DNA of 62,468 bases. Source: an uncultured Slackia sp. GTDB lineage: Bacteria; Actinomycetota; Coriobacteriia; Coriobacteriales; Eggerthellaceae. Numbering within the stretch: the stretch's first letter is position 1; the number at the start of each line of letters is the position of its first letter. The notes under the pieces are model-generated. The model saw only the letters and a list, made by a program, of their open reading frames with translations, made no database searches and was not told where the DNA came from. The position numbers and the translations under genes were made by a program. The stretch is from assembly GCA_934661005.1 (NCBI GenBank), contig CAKUIK010000008.1, positions 1-62,468 of the forward strand. The letters run 5' to 3'. Shown piece by piece: positions 48,811-57,137 of the stretch.

Positions 48811-50352
48811 CTATTCTCCCTGCCGCTCGATATGCTTGCGAGCTTTCGCGATGTCGCGCTTAATGTCGGCGGCCGTTCGAAGGCGGCGAGCCACATCAAC
48901 TCCGGCGGCTTGTTCGATTTCGTCGGTGACGGGGCTTCGGTAGCTGAACAAGAACCAATTCTCGGCCAGGTGGCTTCCTTCCATGCGCAAAAGCGCGTCG
49001 GCGACCTGGGCGGCGTTCCTGCTCCAATTCATGTCGCTTCGCAAAAGACGCAGGGCGAAGAAGGCAACGTAGCACACCAGGAAATGCGCGCGCATATGAA
49101 TGGCGTGGGCAACAGGGTAGGGCGAAGGCGAAAAATCTGACTCCAAAAGCTGGAACGGCTCGGTGAGACGCCAGAGCTCGCGGTAGATATGGAACAGCGT
49201 GCCGGCCGTGAGCTTCGTTTCGCTCGATGATATGCAAATGTAGCCGTCAAGCGCTGGGTCGCGCTGGTCGTCTTCGATGCGACCGTTTTTCCGGGCTATT
49301 TTGGCGTAATCGCGGCCCCAGAGCACGGTGTCTTTAACGCGAATGCCAGCCATCTCGTCGGTGCGCGATTTGACCTTGTAGCTGCCCGATTGCGTGGTGA
49401 TGTAGTCGGAGGCGTCTGCGACCCATGCTTGCAGGTCGAAGCCGGCGGTTTCAAGCGGGCGGAAAAAAACGAATCCGTCGCCGCTTTCGGCAAGGGCCTC
49501 CACGATGTCGCGCGCATGGGGCGTGCGCCCGGCAACGACGATGACGCGCTTGGCGCCGAAATTGTTCTTGGCGCTTGCGACGAGGGCCGATACCTCCTCG
49601 GCGCTTGGCGAGGCGCTCGTGACGTGATAGGTCATGGGAATGCCCGTGCGATCGAGCACCATGCCAATGCCCATCGACAGCCCTTCGTCGCGGTCGATTC
49701 CCCCTGCCAGCCGGGCGCTTGTCGCATTGACGTCGCCCGTGTCGGCAAGGGTGAACGACGCAAGAACCAGCAGCACCGAATTCACCTGGTAGGGCTCGCG
49801 AATGGCTTGGTAGGTTTTCGATAAGTGCGCTACGAGCCCCCGCTCGTTGCGCGCGAAGCATTGGAAGGCGGCATATGTGTCGGCCAGCGTGAAATCGCAC
49901 GCGCGCGGAAACGATGCGCGGCGCTGCCAGGTCTCGCGTTTGGGGGCTACGTGAATCATGCGCTCAGATGCGAGCATCTCGAAGATGCGGCCCGCATGCG
50001 CGGGAAAACCGACGTGCCCCGCGCGGTTTTCGAAAAAGCGTCGAACGCCGAGCGCATCGAGGTATGCGAGCGCTATTGCGCTTCCCCAACGGGCCTGCGC
50101 CACGTGGGTTTCGTCGATAGTCGCATCGCGCGGAAACGTGAAGGCGATGGGCGGGTTCTCGTTTTTCGCGCGCTCATTGAGCTCGGCCACGTAGCGTTTG
50201 AAGTGCGCTATGGGGTCGGTGTATTGGTTCGTGAACTGGTCGACGTATCCAATTGACTCAATCGTTTTCGTTTTTGTTTTTCCGCCCTCTCGGTAGTTTT
50301 GCACAACCGAGAGGTAGACGCGTTCGCCGCGCTTCGTCTTCTTCAGATGCAT
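48811..50352 (-). CDS. IS1634-like transposase homologue, probably inactive and solo
   Basis: A 513-residue protein that aligns by eye with IS1634-type DDE transposases. N-terminal MHLKKTKRGERVYLSVVQNYREGG and TKTIESIGYVDQ lead to a middle block with GIPMTYHV, a strand RVIVVAG, and a C-terminal YRELWRLTEPFQLL...PVAHAIHMRAHFLVCYVAFFALRLL. In active relatives the first catalytic Asp lies in a yDvT strand (here LVLASFTLAD) and the second in VVADRG (here VVAGRT). Both seem replaced; the glutamate region is also altered. No terminal inverted repeats or target duplication were found around it. AGGAGG precedes the ATG and the frame is intact, suggesting a host-retained gene. Confidence 0.75.
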   Translation of the reverse strand: MHLKKTKRGERVYLSVVQNYREGGKTKTKTIESIGYVDQFTNQYTDPIAHFKRYVAELNERAKNENPPIAFTFPRDATIDETHVAQARWGSAIALAYLDALGVRRFFENRAGHVGFPAHAGRIFEMLASERMIHVAPKRETWQRRASFPRACDFTLADTYAAFQCFARNERGLVAHLSKTYQAIREPYQVNSVLLVLASFTLADTGDVNATSARLAGGIDRDEGLSMGIGMVLDRTGIPMTYHVTSASPSAEEVSALVASAKNNFGAKRVIVVAGRTPHARDIVEALAESGDGFVFFRPLETAGFDLQAWVADASDYITTQSGSYKVKSRTDEMAGIRVKDTVLWGRDYAKIARKNGRIEDDQRDPALDGYICISSSETKLTAGTLFHIYRELWRLTEPFQLLESDFSPSPYPVAHAIHMRAHFLVCYVAFFALRLLRSDMNWSRNAAQVADALLRMEGSHLAENWFLFSYRSPVTDEIEQAAGVDVARRLRTAADIKRDIAKARKHIERQGE

Positions 50353-50520
50353 GGGCTCCTCCTGGGTGGTAAGTATAGCCTGTTCTTTAGGCTGGTATGC
50401 CCCGCTTACCCCCGCATAATGCCGATGAGTAGGGAAAAATCGTTTGCGCAGGTCGTTGGCGCGTACAATAGGCGCGTTAACGTTCGAGGCGCATGCGCGC
50501 CCGAAGGGGAGGAGCTGTTC

Positions 50521-50802
50521 GTGCAGCCGGAAAAGAAACAGTGGACCTATCGCGAAAAAATGGCGCAAGCCAATCGCGAGGCGAAAGCGACTGTGGTCGC
50601 GCTTGCGGTTGTCGTTGCGGTGTGGGTGGTGGCCGGTTTCGGCCTTTCCGCCTTTGACGTGGAAGTGTTCGCGACGCCCATTTGGGTGTTTGGCGGAACG
50701 ATCGGCACGTGGATTGCCGCCATTGTGGCGGCCGTGGTGCTGGGGCGTTGCGTGTTTGCCGATTTCGATTTGGACGAGGAGGAGCACGATGCAAACAACT
50801 AG
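50521..50802 (+). CDS. yhdT: YhdT/DUF997 family small membrane protein
   Basis: A 93-residue protein with two membrane segments (about 22-45 and 55-78) and an acidic C-terminus (DFDLDEEEH). Its size, the YREKMAQANREAK N-terminus and the position directly before a pantothenate symporter match the YhdT family that accompanies panF in many bacteria. GGGGAGGAG lies before the GTG start. Its last 14 bases overlap the panF start, a sign of translational coupling. A candidate -10, TACAAT, is seen at 50464-50469. Confidence 0.85.
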   Translation: MQPEKKQWTYREKMAQANREAKATVVALAVVVAVWVVAGFGLSAFDVEVFATPIWVFGGTIGTWIAAIVAAVVLGRCVFADFDLDEEEHDANN

Positions 50803-52306
50803 CATTGCGGGCTTGCTTCCCGTGCTCATTTTCCTCGTATTCGCGCTTGTGCTCGCCATCGTAGCGCGTCGTCGCTCACGTGTCGCGGGCGAAGGCGGGT
50901 TCGTGAAGGAATACTTCATTGGCAACCGCACGCTCGGCGGCTTCGTGCTGGCTATGACCACCATTGCCACCTATGGCTCGGTGAGCTCGTTCGTGGGCGG
51001 GCCCGGCCAGGCGTGGCAGACGGGCTTTGGCTGGGTATATATGGCCGCCGTGCAGGTGACCACGCTGTTTTTGCTTTATGGCATCATGGGCAAGAAGATG
51101 GCGCTCGTGTCGCGCAAGCTTGGCGCGGTTACGGTTATCGATGTGATTCGAGCACGCTTTCGCAGCAATGCGTTGGCGAATGCGGCAGCTTTGATCATTG
51201 TGCTGTTCTTCGCGGCCACGATGGTTGCGCAGTTCGTGGGCGGCGCGAAGCTGTTCGAGGCAGTAACGGGGTATTCGTATTTCGTCGGGTTGGCCATTTT
51301 CGGTGTCGCGGTCATCATTTTCACGACGGTGGGCGGCTTTCGTGGCGTTGCCGTGACCGATGCGCTGTGCGGCATCGCGATGCTCGTGGGCATCGTTGTG
51401 CTGGCGGCTGGCATTCTTATTGCCGGCGGCGGATGGGAAAACATCATGGGAACCATTCGCGCGAACCATCCACAAATGCTCGAGCCTCTTTCGGGCGGCA
51501 CCATGCCCGTGTCCCTGTATTTCACGCAGTGGCTGCTTGTGGGTATTTTCACGTTTGCCCTGCCCCAGTCGGTGGTGCGCTGCATGGGCTACAAAGACAC
51601 GAAAAGCTTGCGCGGCGCCATGATTGGCGGCACGATTATCATCGGCGCCATGATGATTGGCGTGACGACGCTCGGCGTGCTTTCTGCGGGCGTTCTGACG
51701 GGCGATTTGGCCTCGTACGGCGGCAGCGTCGACAATATTATCCCGCGCACCATCGTGGAAACCTTGCCGCCGTGGCTTGCCGGCGTGGCGATCGTCGGCC
51801 CCGTTGCGGCATCGATTTCGACCGTGTCTTCACTGCTCATCGCGTCGTCTTCGGCGATTATCAAAGATTTGTGGCTGCATTACGCTGACGACGAGGGCCG
51901 GCAGGTAAGCGATGCGATCGTGGCGCGTTCGAGCCAAATTATCACCCTGGGCGTGGGCGTTATCGTGTTCGTGCTTGCCGTGGTTCCGCCGAGCGTTATT
52001 TGGAAGATCAACATGTTCGCATTCGGCGGCCTTGAAACGGCGTTTTGCTGGGTGCTTGTGGGTGCGTTGTTCTTCAAGCGAGCGAACAAACTGGGCGCGC
52101 TTGCCTCTATGGTGGGCGGGACGGCTGTCTATTGCGTGTGCATGGCGCTTGGCTTCAAGCTGTTCGGCCTTCATCAGATTGTGATCGGTATCACGGTTTC
52201 GCTTCTGTGCATGGTGATTGGCTCGTGGGTCGGCAATCGCCGCGCGAGCGCCGCCGATGCGGCCGCTGAGGCGGAGGTGCGTGAGGTGTTCTTCCCCGAA
52301 GCGTAA
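50789..52306 (+). CDS. panF: sodium/pantothenate symporter
   Basis: A 505-residue SSS-family transporter with about 13 segments. Signature regions include FIGNRTLGGFVLAMTTIATYGSVSSFVGGPGQAW, QFVGGAKLFEAVTGYSY, FTTVGGFRGVAVTD, and the Na+-site region VAASISTVSSLLIASSSAI, described here by family block. The YhdT neighbour supports PanF rather than another SSS member. GGAGGAG inside yhdT serves as ribosome site for the ATG at 50789. The product imports pantothenate with Na+, supplying coenzyme A synthesis. Confidence 0.88.
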   Translation: MQTTSIAGLLPVLIFLVFALVLAIVARRRSRVAGEGGFVKEYFIGNRTLGGFVLAMTTIATYGSVSSFVGGPGQAWQTGFGWVYMAAVQVTTLFLLYGIMGKKMALVSRKLGAVTVIDVIRARFRSNALANAAALIIVLFFAATMVAQFVGGAKLFEAVTGYSYFVGLAIFGVAVIIFTTVGGFRGVAVTDALCGIAMLVGIVVLAAGILIAGGGWENIMGTIRANHPQMLEPLSGGTMPVSLYFTQWLLVGIFTFALPQSVVRCMGYKDTKSLRGAMIGGTIIIGAMMIGVTTLGVLSAGVLTGDLASYGGSVDNIIPRTIVETLPPWLAGVAIVGPVAASISTVSSLLIASSSAIIKDLWLHYADDEGRQVSDAIVARSSQIITLGVGVIVFVLAVVPPSVIWKINMFAFGGLETAFCWVLVGALFFKRANKLGALASMVGGTAVYCVCMALGFKLFGLHQIVIGITVSLLCMVIGSWVGNRRASAADAAAEAEVREVFFPEA

Positions 52307-52336
52307 TGGGTCCTCGAATTCCCCTTTAAAAAAGAA

Positions 52337-52376
52337 GTGCCGGCAGCTCGTTTGGGCTGCCGGCACGTTGCTTTTT
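52337..52376 (+). terminator. panF terminator
   Basis: GTGCCGGCAGC (52337-52347) pairs perfectly with 52356-52366 and is followed by a T-run after four bases. Confidence 0.8.
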
Positions 52377-52388
52377 GAGGGGTGTCGC

Positions 52389-54113
52389 CTATTCGGCGGC
52401 GCGCTCGCGTTCGATTTCGTCGAGGACTTTCATAATGGCATCGCCGAGGGCGCGAATGGTCACGCCGGAATTGTCGGGCAGATGTAGGTGCATGCAGCGT
52501 CGACCGCGCTCGATGAGGATTGAAAGGTCGGCGGCGGCTTGCGTGCGAGCGAGCATGCCCAGGCTCTCGGGCTCAACATGGCGCAGCGGAATGTCTTTCA
52601 ACTCGTCGGCCGAAACCATGAGGAACACGCCGTTATTGGTGCCGCCCTTTTGCAGCTGGCCGGTGGAATGCAGGTAGCGCGGGCCAATCTCAAGGCAGCT
52701 TACAACGCCGAGCTTGTCGGCCACGCCGTGGCGAATGACCTCGAGCGCTTCGCGGCGGCCCTCGCCGTCAAACGGCAGGAAGGCGTCGAGCGCGAAGTAG
52801 TCGCCTGGCTTAATCGACGCGAAGAGGTTGTGCAACGCGCCCATAAGCGTATCGGCTTTGATGCAGGGCGCGATGGTGACTTCGGCCTCGCCCATGTTCA
52901 CATTGCCGATGAAATTCTCGGTGAAGTCGGGCTTCGGGCAACCTTCCGCGAGGAATTTCAGCGCAGCGGCCTTGGTGGAGGCGACGTCGGGCTGGTCGAA
53001 CGGGCAGCGTTTCATGAGGTAGCCGCACATAGCCGTGGCGTACTCCCACATCACGAAATGCTCGGCCAAATCGAGCACGCTGTCGATGCGGAACGAAAGG
53101 CGCGGAATGGCCGGGTCGAGATAGGCCAGGCTCATGTCGAAATTTTTGCGCTCGTCCCACAGGTCGGTTTTGGTTTGGTAGGTAATGACGCTGCGGTCTT
53201 TCGGGTCTTCGGTCAGAAGCAGCGCATCGAGCTCGATGTTCGGCAGAATGCCCACGCCTTGCTTGCCGAGGCTTTCTGCGACGAGCTGCTCAATCCAAAG
53301 GCCGAGCACGCGACCGCGCTTCGGCGTGAGGAAGCTGAATTTGTCGCGGCCGTTCAGGTAGTTGTCGTACAAGAAGCTGGCCAGCGTGATGGCGGGGTTG
53401 TCGATGGAATCTTCGCTGCACACGCGTTCGGCGTCTTTGGCATGGCCCAAAAAGCCGCCCAAATCGATGCCGACGAGCGCGGCAGGCACCAGGCCGAACA
53501 TCGAAAGCGCGCTGAAACGGCCGCCAACGGTGGGCTCGCCAGAGAAACATGCGCGCCAGCCCTCGTCGTGGGCTCGCTTTTCCAAATCGCTGCCAGGATC
53601 GGTGATGGCGACCAAGTGCGAAGGAATTTTCTCAGTTTTCAGATACATCTCGAAGTGGTCGAGCACAGCATCGAGAACGCTGCGCATCTCGATGGTGCCG
53701 CCCGATTTGCTGGAAACGAGCACGAGCGTGCGTTCTAAATCGAGCCCGGCGAGAATCGAGCGCACTCGTACGGGCGATACGGAATCGAGCACTTTGAAGT
53801 CGAGCGCGTTGCGGTCGACTTTGTTGTACTTGGTAATGGTCATGGGTGCCTGGGTGGATCCGCCTTGGCCAATAAGCAAGACGGTCTTGAAGCCCTCGGC
53901 GATGATGCCTTCTGCGAAGGCCTGGATCTTTTTATAGGGATAGGGCGGCTGGCTCGCGAGTGTTGCCCAGCCCGTGAAATTCTTTGCGCACTCGGCGGCA
54001 GCTTCGTCGAAATCGTAGAGGCTTTCGTCCTTGGCGTGAAGGCGGCTGGCGACTTTGTCGCGAACCAGGGTTTTTGCCGAGGGATAAAGCTTCTCGGTAT
54101 CGCTGATAAGCAT
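52389..54113 (-). CDS. pgi: glucose-6-phosphate isomerase
   Basis: A 574-residue sugar isomerase of the PGI superfamily (glucose-6-phosphate to fructose-6-phosphate). Two SIS-type subdomains are recognisable. LLIGQGGSTQAPMTITKY and LVLVSSKSGGTIEMRSVLDA form the phosphate-binding serine/threonine loops, and GGRFSALSMFGLVPAAL the PGI signature region. The later glutamate- and histidine-containing blocks (IEQLVAESLGKQGVG, HSTGQLQKGG) hold the catalytic residues. It is somewhat longer than the standard enzyme and resembles the PGI half of actinobacterial TAL-PGI proteins. The ATG at 54113 (MLISDTEKLYP) is preferred to 54131 because AGAGGA is close upstream. Confidence 0.88.
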   Translation of the reverse strand: MLISDTEKLYPSAKTLVRDKVASRLHAKDESLYDFDEAAAECAKNFTGWATLASQPPYPYKKIQAFAEGIIAEGFKTVLLIGQGGSTQAPMTITKYNKVDRNALDFKVLDSVSPVRVRSILAGLDLERTLVLVSSKSGGTIEMRSVLDAVLDHFEMYLKTEKIPSHLVAITDPGSDLEKRAHDEGWRACFSGEPTVGGRFSALSMFGLVPAALVGIDLGGFLGHAKDAERVCSEDSIDNPAITLASFLYDNYLNGRDKFSFLTPKRGRVLGLWIEQLVAESLGKQGVGILPNIELDALLLTEDPKDRSVITYQTKTDLWDERKNFDMSLAYLDPAIPRLSFRIDSVLDLAEHFVMWEYATAMCGYLMKRCPFDQPDVASTKAAALKFLAEGCPKPDFTENFIGNVNMGEAEVTIAPCIKADTLMGALHNLFASIKPGDYFALDAFLPFDGEGRREALEVIRHGVADKLGVVSCLEIGPRYLHSTGQLQKGGTNNGVFLMVSADELKDIPLRHVEPESLGMLARTQAAADLSILIERGRRCMHLHLPDNSGVTIRALGDAIMKVLDEIERERAAE

Positions 54114-54193
54114 AGGTCCTCTTTCTCGCAATCAATAGTGCGAATGCAAGGGGAGTCGGTGGCCCGGATGGCCGAAGATTCCCCTTCACGAAG

Positions 54194-54218
54194 CAGGCGC
54201 GCTGAAAACGCGCGCCTG
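54194..54218. other. short hairpin upstream of pgi
   Basis: CAGGCGCG (54194-54201) pairs with CGCGCCTG (54211-54218). It would lie in the pgi leader on the minus strand. On that strand TACAAT (bases 54243-54248) is a possible -10. Confidence 0.35.
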
Positions 54219-54323
54219 AGTCATACCTTCGTTGTTGCTCTATTGTATCGAAATCGGGCCTCAACTGGAAATTTCCTGCTGCTCATTATGGAGGTCGCGT
54301 GATGGAGGGGCGAACGCGCTCGT

Positions 54324-54361
54324 AAAAAGAGAATGGGACAGGGAAGCGTCCCTGTCCCATT
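54324..54361 (-). terminator. terminator of the hyp operon
   Basis: Twelve perfect pairs (54332-54343 with 54350-54361) and a run of T on the minus strand (A-run 54324-54328) follow hypE. Confidence 0.88.
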
Positions 54362-54370
54362 GCGCGGCGA

Positions 54371-55396
54371 TTAGCAGATGCGCGGAAGCTGCTCGCCCAC
54401 GAGCATGTCGAGAATGCGGCGGGTGCCGAATCCCGTTTCCAGGAAAACCTTCGGTCCGCGGGTTTCGTTGGCCTCCTCGACGCGGCCGATGATGGCGGCG
54501 TCGGCGCCGTATTTGTTGGCCTTCATGGCCGCGAGCGCCGCTTCGGCTTGCTCGGCGGGCACGATGCAGACCATCTTGCCCTCGTTAGCGACCTGAAACA
54601 CGTCGTAGCCGAGCATGTCGCAAGCGCCGCGCACCACGTCTTTCACGGGCACGTCGTCTTCCGAGACTACCATGTCGACGCCGCTTTGTGCGCCCAGCTC
54701 GTTGAGCGTCGAGGCCAAGCCGCCGCGGGTGGGGTCGCGGAAGCAGCGCGTATCGGGAGCTGCGGCGAGCACGTCGGCGATAAGGCCGTTCAAGGGGGCG
54801 GCATCGCTTTCGATGGGGGCGTTGAACGAGAGGCTTTCGCGTTGGCTCATGATGCAAATGCCGTGGTCGCCCAGCGTGCCGGAAAGCAGAATGGCGTCGC
54901 CGGGTTTGCAGTTCGCGCCAGAAAGCTCCACGCCGGCCGGCACCAGGCCCACGCCTGCCGTGTTGATGTAAATGCCGTCGCCATGTCCGCGATTCACGAC
55001 TTTCGTGTCGCCCGTTACCACATGAACGCCGGCTTCGGCCGCCACTTCGCGAATGGTTTCGCAAATGCGACGCAGGTCATCCATGGGGAAGCCCTCTTCG
55101 AGCACCATGGCGACTGAGAGGTATTTCACCTTGGCGCCGCTCGTGGCGACATCGTTCACCGTGCCGCATACGGCCAGGCGGCCAATGTTGCCGCCAGGGA
55201 AGAAATGCGGCGTAACCACGAACGTGTCAGTGGAAAACGCCAAGCGTTCGCCCGGTTCGGGAGCCGGCAAAAGCGCGGCATCATTGCCTTGGGCAAGCTC
55301 TTCCGAGCCATAGGTCGCGGCGAACACGTCGTCGATGATGCGTTTCATCATGGTTCCGCCGGAACCATGGCCCAAAAGAACAGTTTCGTCAGCCAT
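54371..55396 (-). CDS. hypE: hydrogenase maturation protein HypE
   Basis: A 341-residue HypE, which takes the carbamoyl group from HypF on its C-terminal cysteine and dehydrates it to a thiocyanate, the source of the CN ligands of [NiFe]-hydrogenase. The protein starts VLLGHGSGGTMMKRIIDDVF, has the ATP-binding GDTKVVNRGHGDGIYINTAG and GDAILLSGTLGDHG blocks, and ends in the essential PRIC motif. AAGGGAG precedes the ATG. It is separated from hypD by 389 bases that hold the structured repeat copy 3. Confidence 0.96.
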   Translation of the reverse strand: MADETVLLGHGSGGTMMKRIIDDVFAATYGSEELAQGNDAALLPAPEPGERLAFSTDTFVVTPHFFPGGNIGRLAVCGTVNDVATSGAKVKYLSVAMVLEEGFPMDDLRRICETIREVAAEAGVHVVTGDTKVVNRGHGDGIYINTAGVGLVPAGVELSGANCKPGDAILLSGTLGDHGICIMSQRESLSFNAPIESDAAPLNGLIADVLAAAPDTRCFRDPTRGGLASTLNELGAQSGVDMVVSEDDVPVKDVVRGACDMLGYDVFQVANEGKMVCIVPAEQAEAALAAMKANKYGADAAIIGRVEEANETRGPKVFLETGFGTRRILDMLVGEQLPRIC

Positions 55397-55523
55397 TATG
55401 AAAAACTCCCTTCATCGGGTAGGTGGGTATGGGTCCATCCCGTAATAGTGAGATTCGCTCAAATTCGTCAGCTCTATAGCTTGACGCATTGGAGGGAATC
55501 TTCAAGCGGCGGAAACGCCCGAT

Positions 55524-55563
55524 GTTTCGTTTGCTCCGCCAAGGGGGGGGCGACAAACGAAAC
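55524..55563. repeat. hairpin 1 in the hypD-hypE gap
   Basis: GTTTCGTTTG (55524-55533) pairs perfectly with CAAACGAAAC (55554-55563); the loop contains an eight-G run. Confidence 0.65.
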
Positions 55564-55575
55564 GAGTGTTCCCAT

Positions 55576-55622
55576 CGTCTAGCGAACGAGGAAAGCGTCG
55601 GGTTTTTCTCGTTCGCTAGACG
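55576..55622. repeat. hairpin 2 in the hypD-hypE gap
   Basis: Fifteen perfect pairs, 55576-55590 with 55608-55622, around a 17-base loop. It ends five bases before repeat copy 3. Read on the minus strand (the operon's direction) neither hairpin is followed by a T-run. Confidence 0.7.
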
Positions 55623-55627
55623 ACTTC

Positions 55628-55771
55628 GGCGGTGGCTCGCGGAGGGGTCGCTACGACATGCCCGCTCGGCTACCGGCCGCTTCGCGGCCTATGCGCCTCG
55701 CTCCGGTTTCCCGTTTCGGAAGAAATTGAGAAACCGAGCATGTCGAAGCGACCCCTCCGCGAGCCACCGCC
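55628..55771. repeat. structured repeat element, copy 3
   Basis: The basal stem is 25 perfect pairs (55628-55652 with 55747-55771), an A-A mismatch and 8 more pairs (55654-55661 with 55738-55745). The two-hairpin core matches copies 1 and 2 (GCTCGGCTACCGGCCGCTTC start, GAGAAACCGAGC end). The arms share nothing with those of the other copies. The element lies inside the hyp transcript between hypD and hypE. The rest of the 389-base gap is filled by the two hairpins above and the hypE ribosome site. Confidence 0.9.
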
Positions 55772-55785
55772 AGCCATCTTGGTGG

Positions 55786-56865
55786 CTAGTAGTACCTGAA
55801 ATACGCGGCGCAGGAGCCCTCGGAGCTCACCATGCAGGGGCCTACGGGATTTTCCGGCGTGCAAACCTTGCGGAACAGCGGACATTCGCTCGGTGCCATG
55901 ATGCCGCGCAGAACATCGCCGCAACGGCATCCCTTCGGTTCAACCGTGGGCTCGACCTCGACTTCGTGCACGCGCAGCGCATCGAAATCGGCGAATTCGT
56001 CGCGAATTCGATAGCCGCTTCCTTCGATGGGTCCAAGTCCGCGCCATGTCGCGGTGCAGGTGTCGAAGACCTCGTCAATCGCGGCGAGCGCCACGGGGTT
56101 GCCTTCGGGCATGACGCCGCGCGCATACGCGTTCTCGATTTCCGCGCGTCCTTCATGCAGTTGGCGCATGATCATGGCGATGCCCTCGAGTACGTCGAGC
56201 GGCTCGAATCCGGTGATAACGCCGGGAATGTGATATTTCTCGGCCAAAAACTGGTAGGGCTTCATGCCGATGATGGTGCTCACGTGTCCCGGCAAAATGA
56301 GCGCGCTCACTTTCAGGTCGGGGTCTCCCATGAGCACGTCGAGCGCTCCAGGCATGTTCTTGTGCGCCGCATAGACGCTGAAGTTGGCAAGCCCCATCGC
56401 CTTGGCGCGTTTAATGGCCATGGCAACGAGCGGCGTGGTGGTTTCGAACCCGACGCCCACGAACACGACGGGGCGGGTGGGGTTTTCCTTGGCAACGGTT
56501 AATGCGTCGAGGGGCGAATACACAATGCGAATGTCGCGTCCCGCGGCTTGCTCTTTCAGAAGCGAGCTTGTGGAGCCGGGCACGCGCGTCATGTCGCCGA
56601 ATGTGGTGATAATCACGTTCGGCACGCGCGAGAGCGCGATAACCGTGTCGATGTCATGGTTGCTCGTCACGCACACGGGGCAGCCTGGGCCGCTCGCAAG
56701 GCGGCAGCCTTCGGGCATGAGCGAACGAATGCCGTTTCGGGCAATGGCGACGGTGTGTGTTCCGCACACTTCCATGAGCGTGGCGTGCTCGGGCGCGAGC
56801 GCTTGGATGCTTTCGATGAGCCCGCGTGCGAGCACGGGGTCTTTGAAGCTGTTTTGGTCAACCAT
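55786..56865 (-). CDS. hypD: hydrogenase maturation protein HypD
   Basis: A 359-residue HypD, the iron-sulfur scaffold that with HypC holds the Fe(CN)2CO unit. Visible family blocks are MEVCGTHTVAIARNG, GPGCPVCVTSNHDID, the GVGFETTTP motif and a C-terminal cysteine set (CRCGDVLRG, ECPLFRKVC and CMVSSEGSCAAYFRY) that binds the [4Fe-4S] cluster. Its ATG lies eight bases after the hypC stop. Order and spacing fit the hypFCDE operon. Confidence 0.96.
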   Translation of the reverse strand: MVDQNSFKDPVLARGLIESIQALAPEHATLMEVCGTHTVAIARNGIRSLMPEGCRLASGPGCPVCVTSNHDIDTVIALSRVPNVIITTFGDMTRVPGSTSSLLKEQAAGRDIRIVYSPLDALTVAKENPTRPVVFVGVGFETTTPLVAMAIKRAKAMGLANFSVYAAHKNMPGALDVLMGDPDLKVSALILPGHVSTIIGMKPYQFLAEKYHIPGVITGFEPLDVLEGIAMIMRQLHEGRAEIENAYARGVMPEGNPVALAAIDEVFDTCTATWRGLGPIEGSGYRIRDEFADFDALRVHEVEVEPTVEPKGCRCGDVLRGIMAPSECPLFRKVCTPENPVGPCMVSSEGSCAAYFRYY

Positions 56866-56873
56866 GGCGTCAC

Positions 56874-57122
56874 CTATACCGCGGGCGCGGGCTGCACGTC
56901 ATCGGCGAATTCGGGGAATTGGCGAATAAGATCGAGCGTTTCGTTCGCGGCTTGCTCGCTTACCACCTCAATCGCGAATCCCGCATGCACCAGCACGTAG
57001 TCGCCCACGGCAGCCTGCGGAGTAAGGTCGACGGAAATCGAGCGCGTGACGCCCAAAATATCGACGGTGGCCATATTGCCCTCATCGAGCTCGGTGATTT
57101 TTGCGGGAATCGCAAGGCACAT
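56874..57122 (-). CDS. hypC: hydrogenase maturation chaperone HypC
   Basis: An 82-residue HypC/HybG-type chaperone. The N-terminal MCLAIPAKI motif with the essential Cys2 is intact, and the OB-fold strands with DILGVTRSISVDL and VGDYVLVHAGFAIEVV follow. It partners HypD and delivers the iron unit to the hydrogenase large subunit. It lies 15 bases after hypF and eight before hypD. Confidence 0.96.
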   Translation of the reverse strand: MCLAIPAKITELDEGNMATVDILGVTRSISVDLTPQAAVGDYVLVHAGFAIEVVSEQAANETLDLIRQFPEFADDVQPAPAV

Positions 57123-57137
57123 ACTGGGTTCCTCTCT

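Noticed and set aside
48811..50352. An intact insertion sequence
   Set aside because: No terminal inverted repeats or target duplications could be seen, and catalytic aspartates appear to be missing.
34621..55771. Structured repeats as rho-independent terminators or integron attC sites
   Set aside because: No T-runs follow the stems, and there is no integrase gene nor the R-box/L-box core sites of attC.
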